Assembly (NCBI GenBank): GCA_965221135.1
Contig: CBDCRZ010000157.1
Span: 1-64,000 of the forward strand
Reading direction: 5' to 3'
Length of the DNA stretch: 64,000 bases
Origin: Sansalvadorimonas sp965221135
Lineage (GTDB): Bacteria > Pseudomonadota > Gammaproteobacteria > Pseudomonadales > Endozoicomonadaceae
Shown: piece after piece, positions 44,702-54,156 of the stretch
Layout: each line of letters begins with the position of its first letter
Numbering within the stretch: position 1 is the stretch's first letter
Program-made: the position numbers and the translations under genes
The notes under the pieces: model-generated
Database searches by the model: none
Told to the model about the DNA's origin: nothing
The model's input: only the letters and a program-made list of their open reading frames with translations

Positions 44702-47700
44702 CTATACCCTCACCGCCTTCGGCCTTCTCTCCTGCCGCTTCACTCTTTCCTGTCGTTCACGAACAACCTGTTCCCGCCGTTTTCTCAACTCCCGATCAAC
44801 AACCCCTTTGACCTGCCTCCGCACACCATCACGCCCCAGTGAGCTCTTTGTGGCCAGATCATTGAAGTCAGTGAAACTCTTGGGGCTTCCAGTCTGCTCG
44901 CCGGGTGCAAACACTGGCACCACCACACATCCCTTTACAGCATCAGCCGCTTCCTTGGCCTTCTCTTTTCCTGGGTTCTTCCCGCGCACCTGCTCTTGGG
45001 AATAGTCATCATCTGCGGCAATAATTATGGGCTTTTCTGGAAACTTACCTTGTAGCTCTTTCGCAACCGTGGGCAGGTTGCCAGCATCAAAAGCCGCAAC
45101 CGTAGAGTACCCCAATTCTTCGGAAAGAGAGGCTGCTGTGGCATACCCTTCCGCTACTACAATGGCGGGTGCTTTTGCTAGTGAATCCATCCCCCCTACA
45201 GCGTGAAAACAGCCCTCTTTTCTTGAACCCTTCGGGAAGCGTTTGGTTCCATCTTCCTGAATGTATTGGGTAGCCCACTGCTTGCCTTCAACGTCATGCA
45301 CTGGAATAAAGGTGGTCTTATTCCCGTTGTCGGTGAAAACTTCCGGGGTGGGTTTAATTTGTTTTGACTCCATGTAAGGAGTTGGCTTGACCACTGGAGA
45401 CAGCCCATCCAGTTGTTTCGCAACCTTTTTGCTAACCTCCTCCTGCACCCTGGCTTGTTCTTCCGCCCGCTGCTTCAACTTCTCTGCGGCCACCGCCTGC
45501 ATGTTGGCTTTTTCTTCAGGGGTTAGAGAGTAGCCCTTGGCCTTCCACCGGGTTTCCTCTTGGGTTTTGTTGTTCTTGATGTAGCCTGCTGGGTGGCCGT
45601 CCATGTGGACCACATAAAAGCCTGCCGTTTTACCACCTTTGTCGCCTTCGACTTTAATTCTTTGTTTGGTTCCATCCATGACAGGGTGTTTTCCATCAAC
45701 CACACACCCCATGCTTTTTAAGACATCGGAAAATTCTTCCCTTGGATTCATTGAGGGTACTTGTTCGGGTGACTGGGTGTTGCTGGGCAACCATTTTTTC
45801 AGGGTTTGCATGTCAGCCCCGGCCTCTGCAAACCATGACTTTGCCCCCTTATCCCACTTCGCCCCTGCGCGTTTGGCAGCCTTTCTGTCATCGTAAGGGA
45901 CAGCCAGATAAACCCGCCCTTCCTTTTTGGAGTCAACAGCCTTGCTGATCTGTGCCTTCTCTTTCACCGGCCACTGTGAGAACTTCCCAGCATCCTCACC
46001 GGGCGGAACAAACCACGAACCACCGGATTCATTTCTTTCCCACTTGGCACCCAACGCCTTGGCCTGCTCTTTTTCTTTAAACGGAACGTCGATATAGGTA
46101 CGTTCTGCGGTTTGGCTCTCCGCCGCTTGCAGGGCTTTATCAAGCAACCGGATGTCTCGACTGGCCATTTCATCCAGAGCCGTCGCTGCATCGCTGCTGT
46201 GTTTTTTAGCCGCTAAAATTTCCCCCTCTGTGCTCTCTGGATTGTTTTTCACTGTCTCCTCCGCCAGTTTCGCATCAGCCACCACCGTTTCTTGCTGTGC
46301 TTTGGTTTGTTCCTGGTTGTTAAGCTGCGCCTGATAAAGCCCGGACTGGGTGGACACTCCCTCCAACTCCGCTGCTAAAGCCTGCGCTTCTTCCTCGGAG
46401 TCGAAACTTATTATTGATCGACTAGGTTTGTCGTGGGATTCCATGAAGACATCAAACGCCTCAGCTTCGTTTTGGGGTACTTCATCAATAAAGGTGATCG
46501 GCTCTCCGGTTTTCATGTTGGTATCATGGAAATACTTTACTGGCTTCACCTGAATCGCGCCGTTCCATGATTCCGCATCGTCCATGTGGAGTTCGTGCAT
46601 GGGACTAGGGTCAAGATCACGAAGAGCAGTTTGAAAGTCCCCTATACTGCCATCGCTCGCCTTAAAAGCTGCGTGGGCTTTTGCTGCTGCATCTATGCCG
46701 GATCTTCTTTCGTTTGCCCACTCTTCAGACGCGTAAGGCATGGATAGTTCGGTTTCGCTGTCGTTTGTAACAACAACCCAATGGCCAGCCTCTTCCCCAT
46801 AGGTTTCTTTATTATCCGCTAGCTGGAACAACACCGGCTCTAAGTTTTCTTGCTTCTGCTCCTGAGCCAGTTCCTGTTCCTGCTTTTGCTCCAGGCCGAG
46901 AATGTAGCCTTGGATCTTTTCAGCATCAGAGGCCGCTCTGAAGATCTCCATGTGATCTTCTTTCAGAACCTTAATCCAACTGCCAACATAAGCGGCGTGT
47001 TGTTCTGGGTCGTGGCCAATGCCAATTTCTTCCCCCATCATCATGCTGGAGATTTCCGCCCGGAGTTCTTCTTTGGCGTACCCTTCACTGCCGAAAGGGT
47101 GAATTAGATCGCGGTCAAGGCGGGAGTTGTGACCTGTCCAGTGCCCCAGCTCATGCAGTGCTGTTGCATAGAAGTTGTCAGGGGTTGGGAATTGGTCTTT
47201 TTCTGGAAGATGAATGGAGTCAGTAGATGGCCGATAAAACGCCCGATCTTGACCTTTTATATTTATATTTGCCCCGGATGCTTCCAGTATTTTTTCGGCT
47301 CTTTCAACAGGGTTCCAATCGTGTTTCTCCCCTCGATTTTGCGCGGGCATCCCGTCGATCTGCTCTGCGTTAAACACTGACGCGAAAAACACCCTTGGTC
47401 GTTCCAGCTTCACCACAACCTTTTTCTTTTTGCCTTCACTGTCACGGATTGGCCGTCCATGTTCATCAAGCTTGTCTTTCTCTTCGGTGAACTTCCAATA
47501 TTGAACCAGTGTGCTCTTCTCACCTTTGCGAACCTGTGCATCTATGCCCTTCGCCTGCTTATATGTCAGCCAACGGTTATCATCGCGCCCCTGAGCCATC
47601 AGATTAAGTGCGTTGATACCCTTGTATCGTTTTCCGGTTGTGGGGTTTTCAGGCATAAAACCGCCACCCTGCCAAGGTTTCTGCCAAGGGGCAGTACCGG

Positions 47701-47764
47701 CCTCAAGCTGGGAAATCAGCCTTTTAGCAACATCATCAGCAAACGATTTCTTTTTGTTATCCAT
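44702..47764 (-). CDS. traC: TraC-type conjugative primase with ArdC-like antirestriction domain
   Basis: 1020 aa from ATG 47764 (MDNKKKSFADDVAKRLISQL), close to RP4 TraC (1061). An ArdC N domain (WQKPWQGGGFMPENPTTGKR) and a zinc-peptidase-like motif HELGHWTGHNSRLDRDL form the ArdC part. Two DUF5710 modules (IDVPFKEKEQAKALGAKW and LAVPYDDRKAAKRAGAKW) follow, then a C-terminal Toprim domain with VVAEGYATAASL and IIAADDD. The protein primes the transferred strand and is probably delivered to the recipient, where the ArdC part can shield DNA from restriction. The frame is open to 47908. A KorB operator is embedded in the gene. Confidence 0.9.
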   Translation of the reverse strand: MDNKKKSFADDVAKRLISQLEAGTAPWQKPWQGGGFMPENPTTGKRYKGINALNLMAQGRDDNRWLTYKQAKGIDAQVRKGEKSTLVQYWKFTEEKDKLDEHGRPIRDSEGKKKKVVVKLERPRVFFASVFNAEQIDGMPAQNRGEKHDWNPVERAEKILEASGANINIKGQDRAFYRPSTDSIHLPEKDQFPTPDNFYATALHELGHWTGHNSRLDRDLIHPFGSEGYAKEELRAEISSMMMGEEIGIGHDPEQHAAYVGSWIKVLKEDHMEIFRAASDAEKIQGYILGLEQKQEQELAQEQKQENLEPVLFQLADNKETYGEEAGHWVVVTNDSETELSMPYASEEWANERRSGIDAAAKAHAAFKASDGSIGDFQTALRDLDPSPMHELHMDDAESWNGAIQVKPVKYFHDTNMKTGEPITFIDEVPQNEAEAFDVFMESHDKPSRSIISFDSEEEAQALAAELEGVSTQSGLYQAQLNNQEQTKAQQETVVADAKLAEETVKNNPESTEGEILAAKKHSSDAATALDEMASRDIRLLDKALQAAESQTAERTYIDVPFKEKEQAKALGAKWERNESGGSWFVPPGEDAGKFSQWPVKEKAQISKAVDSKKEGRVYLAVPYDDRKAAKRAGAKWDKGAKSWFAEAGADMQTLKKWLPSNTQSPEQVPSMNPREEFSDVLKSMGCVVDGKHPVMDGTKQRIKVEGDKGGKTAGFYVVHMDGHPAGYIKNNKTQEETRWKAKGYSLTPEEKANMQAVAAEKLKQRAEEQARVQEEVSKKVAKQLDGLSPVVKPTPYMESKQIKPTPEVFTDNGNKTTFIPVHDVEGKQWATQYIQEDGTKRFPKGSRKEGCFHAVGGMDSLAKAPAIVVAEGYATAASLSEELGYSTVAAFDAGNLPTVAKELQGKFPEKPIIIAADDDYSQEQVRGKNPGKEKAKEAADAVKGCVVVPVFAPGEQTGSPKSFTDFNDLATKSSLGRDGVRRQVKGVVDRELRKRREQVVRERQERVKRQERRPKAVRV
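46205..46217. promoter_or_regulatory. KorB operator OB-8 inside traC
   Basis: Exact TTTAGCCGCTAAA, read as ILAAK in a poorly conserved linker of TraC. Confidence 0.8.
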
Positions 47765-47813
47765 AACTTCGATTCGTCCCTTTTTTTTATTTGAGAAGTG
47801 TTCTGCACTGTCT

Positions 47814-47993
47814 TTATTCCCGTGAGTCTTTGGCATCCTCCTCAGACAGTGCATCCTCCACAAACGCGCCCATTTTTTCGGCCTCCTCGGGCGAGAATTC
47901 CACTTCAAAACCCGGCACCATCATATCGGCCTCTTTCTCGGATAGAATATCCACTTCACCAATCAACTCACTCACACTTTTCTCTTCACTCAT
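47814..47993 (-). CDS. small acidic protein, TraD-like, 59 aa
   Basis: Very acidic: MSEEKSVSELIGEVDILSEK at the start, FSPEEAEKMGAFVEDALSEE near the end. A strong RBS (AGGAGAGAGAG) precedes ATG 47993. It lies between traF and traC, where RP4 has traE and traD; the PEEAEKMGAF segment fits a TraD-type protein, whose role is unknown. No TraE topoisomerase is present. Confidence 0.55.
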   Translation of the reverse strand: MSEEKSVSELIGEVDILSEKEADMMVPGFEVEFSPEEAEKMGAFVEDALSEEDAKDSRE

Positions 47994-48006
47994 ACTCTCT
48001 CTCCTT

Positions 48007-48543
48007 TTAGTGCCATGTATAAACTGGCGTAATCACATCCCTGATCTGCTGCACATCAATAGCCCCAAAATAGCGCCCATCAAACGATATGGCGCTCACA
48101 TCCGACATCAACAACAGACTTTGAGGGGCGAGGGTGTAATGGCTTTCAGTGGTGCGTGGTAGCGGCCTGTCAGCCCCATCTGCATCAATAACAGCACTGA
48201 GCGGTAAACGGGTGCCATTGATACGCACACCCTCATCAGCCACCACAACCTCATCCCCGGCAACACCCACAACCTTTTTCATCATGTAGCCATAGTCGCC
48301 TTCACAAAAACCCGCTGTGATGTATTCCCGCGACCTGGCTTCCTGAAAAACTGCATTGTCTGGTGGGCAAAAAATTACATACGCATCTTTGGTTATGGGT
48401 GCGTCTGTCACAACATAAAAACCCAATGGGATACTCTTGGTTGTGTTGACTCTAAGCCCCCCAAAGTACGCAACCAAACCCGCAAATATAACGGCGGTTC
48501 CAGTCCAGAAAAAACCATTAAGTGCGCGATTATAAATGCTCAT
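48007..48543 (-). CDS. traF: TraF, pilin-maturing signal-peptidase-like protease
   Basis: 178 aa, the same length as RP4 TraF. An N-terminal membrane anchor (about 9-30) is followed by the S26-type motif NTTKSIPLGFY with the catalytic serine, and a downstream basic motif GYMMKKVVGVAGDEV with the catalytic lysine. SDVSAISFDGRYFGA is the conserved C-terminal box. It trims TrbC and joins its ends to make cyclic pilin. Its start overlaps the traG stop. Confidence 0.93.
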   Translation of the reverse strand: MSIYNRALNGFFWTGTAVIFAGLVAYFGGLRVNTTKSIPLGFYVVTDAPITKDAYVIFCPPDNAVFQEARSREYITAGFCEGDYGYMMKKVVGVAGDEVVVADEGVRINGTRLPLSAVIDADGADRPLPRTTESHYTLAPQSLLLMSDVSAISFDGRYFGAIDVQQIRDVITPVYTWH

Positions 48544-50450
48544 ATTGCCACCGCTTCAACACGGCTGGCCGGTGTGTTCGCTCGGGGTCTGTCTGAAAAC
48601 TCTGGTGCCGCCACTTCTGCCCTGGCTTGAAAAACAGGGTCTTTGAAATACAGTGGTTGCTGTCCGTAAATTGCCGGGAATCCCGCCACATAAACCACCA
48701 TATCCCCGGCCTGTATAATATCCCCGGCTTCATTTTTAAGAGCTGGGGGCATACGTAAACACTCATCCGGGGTCATGAGGTTTCGTTTCACTTCTTCGAG
48801 GTTTCTGGACACACTGCCAAGCAATGCGCTTGTTCTTTTACCTGACACCGACACTCTTTCTTTAATCACTGTCGTCTCACCTGTCAGTCTGGAAAGATGC
48901 TCTGCTGTTTCTAGGCGATTGGGGGGGAAGGCGTTCTGGACGTGACAGTTCGACGTGATCTGCTCGTTACGACCATAGCCAGACTCTTCACTTTTTAGCT
49001 GGTTTATATCCTGACAAATCAAATAACACCGGATGCCATACCCGGCCAGAAACGCCAGAGACTCTTGGAATATTTCAAGTTTCCCCATGCTGGGAAACTC
49101 ATCAAGCATCATCAGAAGCTGGTGTTTGTAGTTCTTAACTGATCGCCCGCTTTCAAACTTCATATCAGCGGCCAGCACCCTAACAATCATATTGAGCATG
49201 ATACGCAACAGGGGTTTCATGCGGTTTTTGTCGGATGGCTGGGTGATGATGTAAAGGCTCATTGGTGAGTCGTGATTCATAAGATCTTTGATGTTGAAAT
49301 CGGAACAGCTGACGTTTTCAGCAACAACCGGGTCACGAAACAGCGACAAATAAGATTTGGCAGTAGATAACACCGAACCCATTTCTTCATCGGGTCTATC
49401 GATCATGTCTCTTGCTGCTGCACCAACAACAGGATGGTTCCCGTTATCGGTGTGCTCGTAGGACACCATTTCACGCCACAACTCACTGATATGACGACCA
49501 GGGTCAGACAGTGCTGCATCAACCGCAGGGAGTGTCGATTCACCTTCACCGTTCCTGGCTTTGTACATAACATGCAAAATCACCCCAACCAACAAAGATT
49601 GGGATGTTTTCTGCCAGTGGGTATTCAAGCCTTTACCATCGGGGTCAACAATCAATGTTGCCAGATTCTGCACGTCGCCCACTTCGGACTCTGTGCCAAG
49701 CCCCACTTCCGCCAAAGGGTTCCAGCGGGCGCCGCGCCCTCCTGCAGACGTAGCAGGCTCAAACCGAATAACAGTGTTCTTGGCGTGATTTTTACGCCAT
49801 CCCGCCGTTAGCTCCCAAAGCTCCCCTTTCAGGTCAGTGATAACCATACTGCCGCCCCAAGATAAACAGGTAGGCACAACCAGCCCGACACCTTTACCTG
49901 ATCGAGTGGGTGCATAACAAAGTACATGTTCACTGCCTGAGTGCTTCAGATAGTGCGTTTTTCCTGACCTGTCCTGCCATGCTCCGACATAGACACTGTT
50001 CTTTTTTTGAGACGGTCTTGGTTTGCCTGTGAATTTGTTTTTCGTGGGAAAAAGGCCGGCCTTTTCTATATCCTTTTTATTTGCCCAGCGAGCGGAACCA
50101 TGAAGGTACTTGTTCGCCTTGGTCGAGTTTCGCAAAATCATCTGCAGAACGAATAACAGAACCAGCCCAATTGCGGCCACAACCAACCCATAACTCCCCG
50201 CCTGCATAACCTGATCGGGGTATTGTCCATACCACTTATCAGCCCAAATAATAATCGACCATGGGGGGTATATGCCAAACAGCGACTCCCCCAAAACAGC
50301 CTGGTAATTGAAGTTACGGGCAAAAATTTGAGTGGGTATCGCCAGAGACAGCACAATGATTGCCAGAGCAGCCATTGGTATAAACTTAATGGGAATGCCC
50401 TTTTTCTGGCGTATCTGCGCCCCCACCTGGTTGTTGAACTTATCCTTCAT
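48540..50450 (-). CDS. traG: TraG, VirD4-type coupling protein
   Basis: 636 aa (RK2 TraG 637) and collinear with it throughout. Two transmembrane segments lie in the first 110 residues. Walker A is in YAPTRSGKGVGLVVPTCLSW, Walker B in LLMMLDEFPSMGKLEI, followed by GYGIRCYLICQDINQLKSE. It links the relaxosome to the Trb pore and drives transfer of the TraI-bound strand. It overlaps traI and traF by four bases each. Confidence 0.96.
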   Translation of the reverse strand: MKDKFNNQVGAQIRQKKGIPIKFIPMAALAIIVLSLAIPTQIFARNFNYQAVLGESLFGIYPPWSIIIWADKWYGQYPDQVMQAGSYGLVVAAIGLVLLFVLQMILRNSTKANKYLHGSARWANKKDIEKAGLFPTKNKFTGKPRPSQKKNSVYVGAWQDRSGKTHYLKHSGSEHVLCYAPTRSGKGVGLVVPTCLSWGGSMVITDLKGELWELTAGWRKNHAKNTVIRFEPATSAGGRGARWNPLAEVGLGTESEVGDVQNLATLIVDPDGKGLNTHWQKTSQSLLVGVILHVMYKARNGEGESTLPAVDAALSDPGRHISELWREMVSYEHTDNGNHPVVGAAARDMIDRPDEEMGSVLSTAKSYLSLFRDPVVAENVSCSDFNIKDLMNHDSPMSLYIITQPSDKNRMKPLLRIMLNMIVRVLAADMKFESGRSVKNYKHQLLMMLDEFPSMGKLEIFQESLAFLAGYGIRCYLICQDINQLKSEESGYGRNEQITSNCHVQNAFPPNRLETAEHLSRLTGETTVIKERVSVSGKRTSALLGSVSRNLEEVKRNLMTPDECLRMPPALKNEAGDIIQAGDMVVYVAGFPAIYGQQPLYFKDPVFQARAEVAAPEFSDRPRANTPASRVEAVAI

Positions 50451-52297
50451 TTTCTCGATCTTCCCTGTTTGGTGATGATTGAGCCATTGCCCGCCATCGA
50501 CACCTGATCGCCTAGTGATAATCGTTTCAGCCTTCTGACTGCGGCCTCATCTTTGAGCGACACAACCACTACCTCGTTATCCTTCTTTAGTAGTGCCAGC
50601 GACTGCCCTTCAACCTGTCGTAAACCAGAGAAGAAATAACGCCCTTCTTCTCCCTGTCTTCTGCCCCTATGTTTCGATATATCGTTTAATGATAGCGCCG
50701 CTTTATTGCGCTCGGCAACATAAGTCCGCACGGCCTGATCTTTTTTCTTCTGCTCCTCAGACAAACCGGCCTGCTTTATTCTTTGTGCCTCCATGCGCTC
50801 ATTTTCAAACGAAACATTTATGGCACTATCAGCCACTTCCCGAACAACCGCTGCCCTAAAACCCTGCGAGCCTGTAACAGTGAGCTTGTCTCCTTTCGCC
50901 CCCGCCAGCTTGACTGCAACACCAATACCCTTGCCCCCAAAGTCATCTGACACCTTCACTCTCTCCCCATCATCCTTCACGACACCCTCTCCGGTGCTGT
51001 AAATAATGGTGCCTTTCTTGGTCACACTGTCGAAATCTATGCCTGATTTCAGGGATGGGTCTGGATTACCTGTTGCTGAGATAGTGTTGGTTTTCAGTAG
51101 CTCCCGGCCTTCCCTTGCTCTTAATGCTTTCAGAGCTTCCTGATCGCCACCGTTTGCTTTGTCTCGCAACCAATCCGCCCAGGTTAATCGCCGGTACTTT
51201 TCGTTTATGCGCTTCACCTCTCGGCCTTGCCGCTCTTTGATCTCTTTAAACGCTCTGTCAGCATTTCGTTTTATGCCTGCGTAAGCCATGCGCTTTGCCA
51301 GCCCTCCACCCTTGGCCAGCTTCAGGGTTGATCGCTTCAGCTTCAGTGACCGATTAAGAGTCGCTACTTCTCTATCTGTGGCGTTCTTCAATACTGTGAT
51401 GACTTTCTTTCGGTTCAGCTTTCTTGCGTCCTGATCGCTCTTGTAGGTCTGGTAAAGCTCGGTGGTGTCCAGCTTTGTTTTTACCGGGTTCGCCCTGTAT
51501 GCCTTTTTAGGGGTGTTCTTATACCCCCCTCTTTTTTCAACAAACCCACCAAGCCGATCTTCCAAGCTGTTTTTGGAAATAACCCGGTCAACCGTACTGG
51601 CTTTTACTGCCATACCCTCTTCTGACACCAGAACGAAACCATTACCTTTTCGCTGGAGTTCAAGCCCAGCGTCGGCCAGCACTTTATGAAGCTCTCCCCA
51701 TGATTCCGCCTGCTTGATTGCATCAAGGCACTCTCTTCTCACCCACCCCATCAGGCTCTCGATACCGGAATGATGCTCCATGTCATCAGCCCGGTTCTCC
51801 GCCCCTCTTTTCTGTGGATGGTGGTTGTCGATCTCCAGGTCGTGTTCGATCTCAAGCCGCTCACAAACATTTGCGAGCTTTTTATGGTCTTGGAAGGGGT
51901 CGTGGATGGTTAATGTTTCGGGGTGTATTTTATTTACAGCGATGTGAATGTGAAGATTGTCGGTGTCGGTGTGAACAACACTAACCCTCTGGTGTCCTTC
52001 GAAACCCAACTCTTTGCAAACTTCCTCTTCAATTTTTGAGATAACAGCTTGTGAGGGGCTTTCTCCGGCTCGGAACGAGACAATCATGTGATAGGTTTTG
52101 TCAGACTCAGCCCTTCTGTTCATGGCCTGCACAGCCTGAATCTCAAGCGCCGCATCCAGTGGGTTATCTTGGTGACAGTTTGTGGTGAGCACAAAACCCA
52201 CTCGTTCCTCTTTCCCCTGCTCCCCAGTCAGGTACTTTACAAGGGATGTGAAGCTGGATTTCTTCACTGCCTTCATGGGGACGTGCTTTGCAATCAA
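50447..52297 (-). CDS. traI: TraI relaxase, MOBP family
   Basis: 616 aa with an N-terminal relaxase domain almost identical in pattern to RP4 TraI. The catalytic Tyr22 is in LVKYLTGEQ, motif II is in KTYHMIVSFRAGE, and the metal-binding motif III is HTDTDNLHIHIAVNKIHP. The C-terminal half is basic and helical. It cleaves oriT at nic, stays bound to the 5' end and is piloted through the pore. A KorB operator lies just upstream, between traJ and traI. Confidence 0.96.
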   Translation of the reverse strand: MIAKHVPMKAVKKSSFTSLVKYLTGEQGKEERVGFVLTTNCHQDNPLDAALEIQAVQAMNRRAESDKTYHMIVSFRAGESPSQAVISKIEEEVCKELGFEGHQRVSVVHTDTDNLHIHIAVNKIHPETLTIHDPFQDHKKLANVCERLEIEHDLEIDNHHPQKRGAENRADDMEHHSGIESLMGWVRRECLDAIKQAESWGELHKVLADAGLELQRKGNGFVLVSEEGMAVKASTVDRVISKNSLEDRLGGFVEKRGGYKNTPKKAYRANPVKTKLDTTELYQTYKSDQDARKLNRKKVITVLKNATDREVATLNRSLKLKRSTLKLAKGGGLAKRMAYAGIKRNADRAFKEIKERQGREVKRINEKYRRLTWADWLRDKANGGDQEALKALRAREGRELLKTNTISATGNPDPSLKSGIDFDSVTKKGTIIYSTGEGVVKDDGERVKVSDDFGGKGIGVAVKLAGAKGDKLTVTGSQGFRAAVVREVADSAINVSFENERMEAQRIKQAGLSEEQKKKDQAVRTYVAERNKAALSLNDISKHRGRRQGEEGRYFFSGLRQVEGQSLALLKKDNEVVVVSLKDEAAVRRLKRLSLGDQVSMAGNGSIITKQGRSRK

Positions 52298-52312
52298 AAC
52301 TAAAAATCCTTT

Positions 52313-52325
52313 TTTAGCCGCTAAA
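52313..52325. promoter_or_regulatory. KorB operator OB-9
   Basis: Exact TTTAGCCGCTAAA in the 29-bp gap between the traJ stop and the traI start. Confidence 0.85.
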
Positions 52326-52326
52326 A

Positions 52327-52680
52327 TTATCTCTTCAGAACTTCACTCATAATTGCCCGCAACTCATCCTGGTTGCTGTTGATGCGCCCCAAAAGCTCAA
52401 GAATGGTGCTTCTCATTTCCTCATTATTGAAGTGGGCAAGCCTTTCGTCATCCGTTAGCCACATTTTTAAAAGACCGCCCAGACGACCCAGATCACCATT
52501 CACTTTTGCAAGGTCACTGATTTTTTTATGGTCTAGGATTGTTTTGATTTGGTAGTTCATACCAATATTTAAAAGGTACGTGGACATTGGCAGCCCCACA
52601 GCATCAGCCTGTTGTTTGATTGCGTCCTTCTCAGTTTGCAAACAATAAACCTTTATTGGTGGCAAATCCCTTCTGCTCAT
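52327..52680 (-). CDS. traJ: TraJ, oriT-binding relaxosome protein
   Basis: 117 aa from ATG 52680 (MSRRDLPPIKVYCLQTEKDA). RLGGLLKMWLTDDERLAHF matches RK2 TraJ closely. It is a ribbon-helix-helix type protein that binds next to nic and recruits TraI. The frame is open to 52725, but the chosen start matches the family and has GGAAT upstream. Confidence 0.92.
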   Translation of the reverse strand: MSRRDLPPIKVYCLQTEKDAIKQQADAVGLPMSTYLLNIGMNYQIKTILDHKKISDLAKVNGDLGRLGGLLKMWLTDDERLAHFNNEEMRSTILELLGRINSNQDELRAIMSEVLKR

Positions 52681-52739
52681 TCCAATTCCTTTTTTCTTGT
52701 ATTTAAAGGCGGTAGCCGCCAACACCGTAGATCAGGATT

Positions 52740-52870
52740 CAATTTGAGCGAAGCGAATATATTGAAAAGTAATGAGTCATCACAACCGCTCGCGGGTGTG
52801 GGACTACATTACCTATCCTGCCCGCCCAACTTCGTTGTACACTCCAAGGTTAAACCGGGGTTTAAACTGT
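52740..52870 (+). other. oriT: oriT with RK2-type nic site
   Basis: Contains CCGCTCGCGGGTGTGGG, then ACCTATCCTGCCCGCCCAAC, almost the RK2 oriT core. The nic position would be between 52820 and 52821 (CCTG/CCCG). It lies between the divergent traJ and traK as in RK2. A nearby GTTAAACC...GGTTTAAAC inverted repeat (52851-52869) could be a KorA/TrbA-type operator for traK. Confidence 0.93.
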
Positions 52871-52989
52871 TTTTTCTTTGTGTATCTAATAAATATGGCA
52901 TGAATTACGGGTTGATTCATAGAAGATATGCGTATTTAATTGATATAACGTACAAAAACACACTAGGCTAATATAAGACCTTTAAGCAA

Positions 52990-53055
52990 ACACACGCAAA
53001 ACACAGAAAAACAAAGAAAAACAAAGAAAAACAAAGAAAAAACACAGAAAAAACT
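52990..53055 (+). promoter_or_regulatory. phased A-tract (curved DNA) leader of traK
   Basis: ACAAAGAAAA-type units repeat with an exact 10-bp period, giving about six in-phase A-tracts, which predicts intrinsic bending. In RK2, TraK binds an intrinsically bent region in the traK leader beside oriT. Position and character agree. Confidence 0.75.
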
Positions 53056-53077
53056 CAACGGGGATAACAAGGACGGT

Positions 53078-53428
53078 ATGCCTAAAAGATATACTGATGA
53101 ATTAAAGAACTGGGTAGAAAAGCAGGAAACCATATCAAACCGGCGAAAATACCTATTATCGTTTCTGGCTGTTCGTGAGAATGTGGCTGAAGCACTAAAA
53201 GAAAAGTATCCCATGAAAATAATATGGGAGCATCTTTTTAAAAGCGGGAAAATTGAATTCCATTACGAAACCTTCCGCCGCTACGTTAAACAACACATCA
53301 GAGAAAAAGAAAACACTCACACCTCCGCACCAGAGTCAGACAAAGTAGCCCCGAAAGAAAAGGCATCAACGCCCAAACCTACCGGGTTTAACTTCAACGC
53401 CAAACCAGAAAAAAAGGATTTGATCTAA
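53078..53428 (+). CDS. traK: TraK, oriT-binding protein
   Basis: 116 aa. It opens MPKRYTDELKNWVEKQE, then KYPMKIIWEHLFKSGKIEFH and YETFRRYVKQHI, and ends GFNFNAKPEKKDLI, the same beginning and end as RK2 TraK. It wraps oriT DNA and aids relaxosome opening. AGGACGGT precedes the ATG; the TAA overlaps the traL ATG. Confidence 0.94.
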   Translation: MPKRYTDELKNWVEKQETISNRRKYLLSFLAVRENVAEALKEKYPMKIIWEHLFKSGKIEFHYETFRRYVKQHIREKENTHTSAPESDKVAPKEKASTPKPTGFNFNAKPEKKDLI

Positions 53429-54156
53429 TGGCTAAAATTCACATGGTTTTACAAGGGAAAGGTGGTGTTGGTAAATCGTTAATAGCTGCCGCTATCGCTC
53501 AATACAAAACCGAAAAAGACTCAGCCCCCCCTCTCTGCATCGACACTGATCCGGTTAATTCAACATTTATGGGATACGCCGCACTTAACGCCAAACGACT
53601 TGAAATAATGTCTGGCGATGAGATCAACCCAAGAAAATTTGATGATCTTATAGAAATGATCGCCGCCACCAAAACCGATGTAATTATTGATAACGGCGCA
53701 AGCTCTTTCGTCCCTCTTTCTCATTACCTCATCAGTAATCAGGTTCCTGAACTGCTACGGGAAATGGGACACGAACTTGTTCTTCATACTGTTGTTACTG
53801 GTGGCCAGGCTCTCCTTGACACTGTGAGTGGGTTTTCACAACTTGCAGCCCAGTTCCCAGAAGAAGCTTTGTTTGTGGTCTGGCTGAACCCCTACTGGGG
53901 AGAAATTCAGGATAACGGTACTGTTTTTGAGAAAATGAAAGCGTACACAACAAATAAGGATCGTGTGTCTGCAATCGTGAACATCCCCAGCCTGAAGAAA
54001 GAGACATATGGGAAAGACATGGAAGACATGCTTCAAGATCGCCTGACATTCGATGAGGCTCTGGGTAAAGACTCTCTTTCGATTATGACTAGACAGCGCC
54101 TGAAGATAGTTAAAACTCAACTGTTCGGACAAATGGAAAGCGCGGCCATTATATGA
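53428..54156 (+). CDS. traL: TraL, ParA-like P-loop protein
   Basis: 242 aa with Walker A QGKGGVGKS at the N-terminus and the switch DTDPVNSTF. It matches RK2 TraL, an accessory transfer protein of uncertain function. It overlaps traM by four bases. Confidence 0.92.
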   Translation: MAKIHMVLQGKGGVGKSLIAAAIAQYKTEKDSAPPLCIDTDPVNSTFMGYAALNAKRLEIMSGDEINPRKFDDLIEMIAATKTDVIIDNGASSFVPLSHYLISNQVPELLREMGHELVLHTVVTGGQALLDTVSGFSQLAAQFPEEALFVVWLNPYWGEIQDNGTVFEKMKAYTTNKDRVSAIVNIPSLKKETYGKDMEDMLQDRLTFDEALGKDSLSIMTRQRLKIVKTQLFGQMESAAII

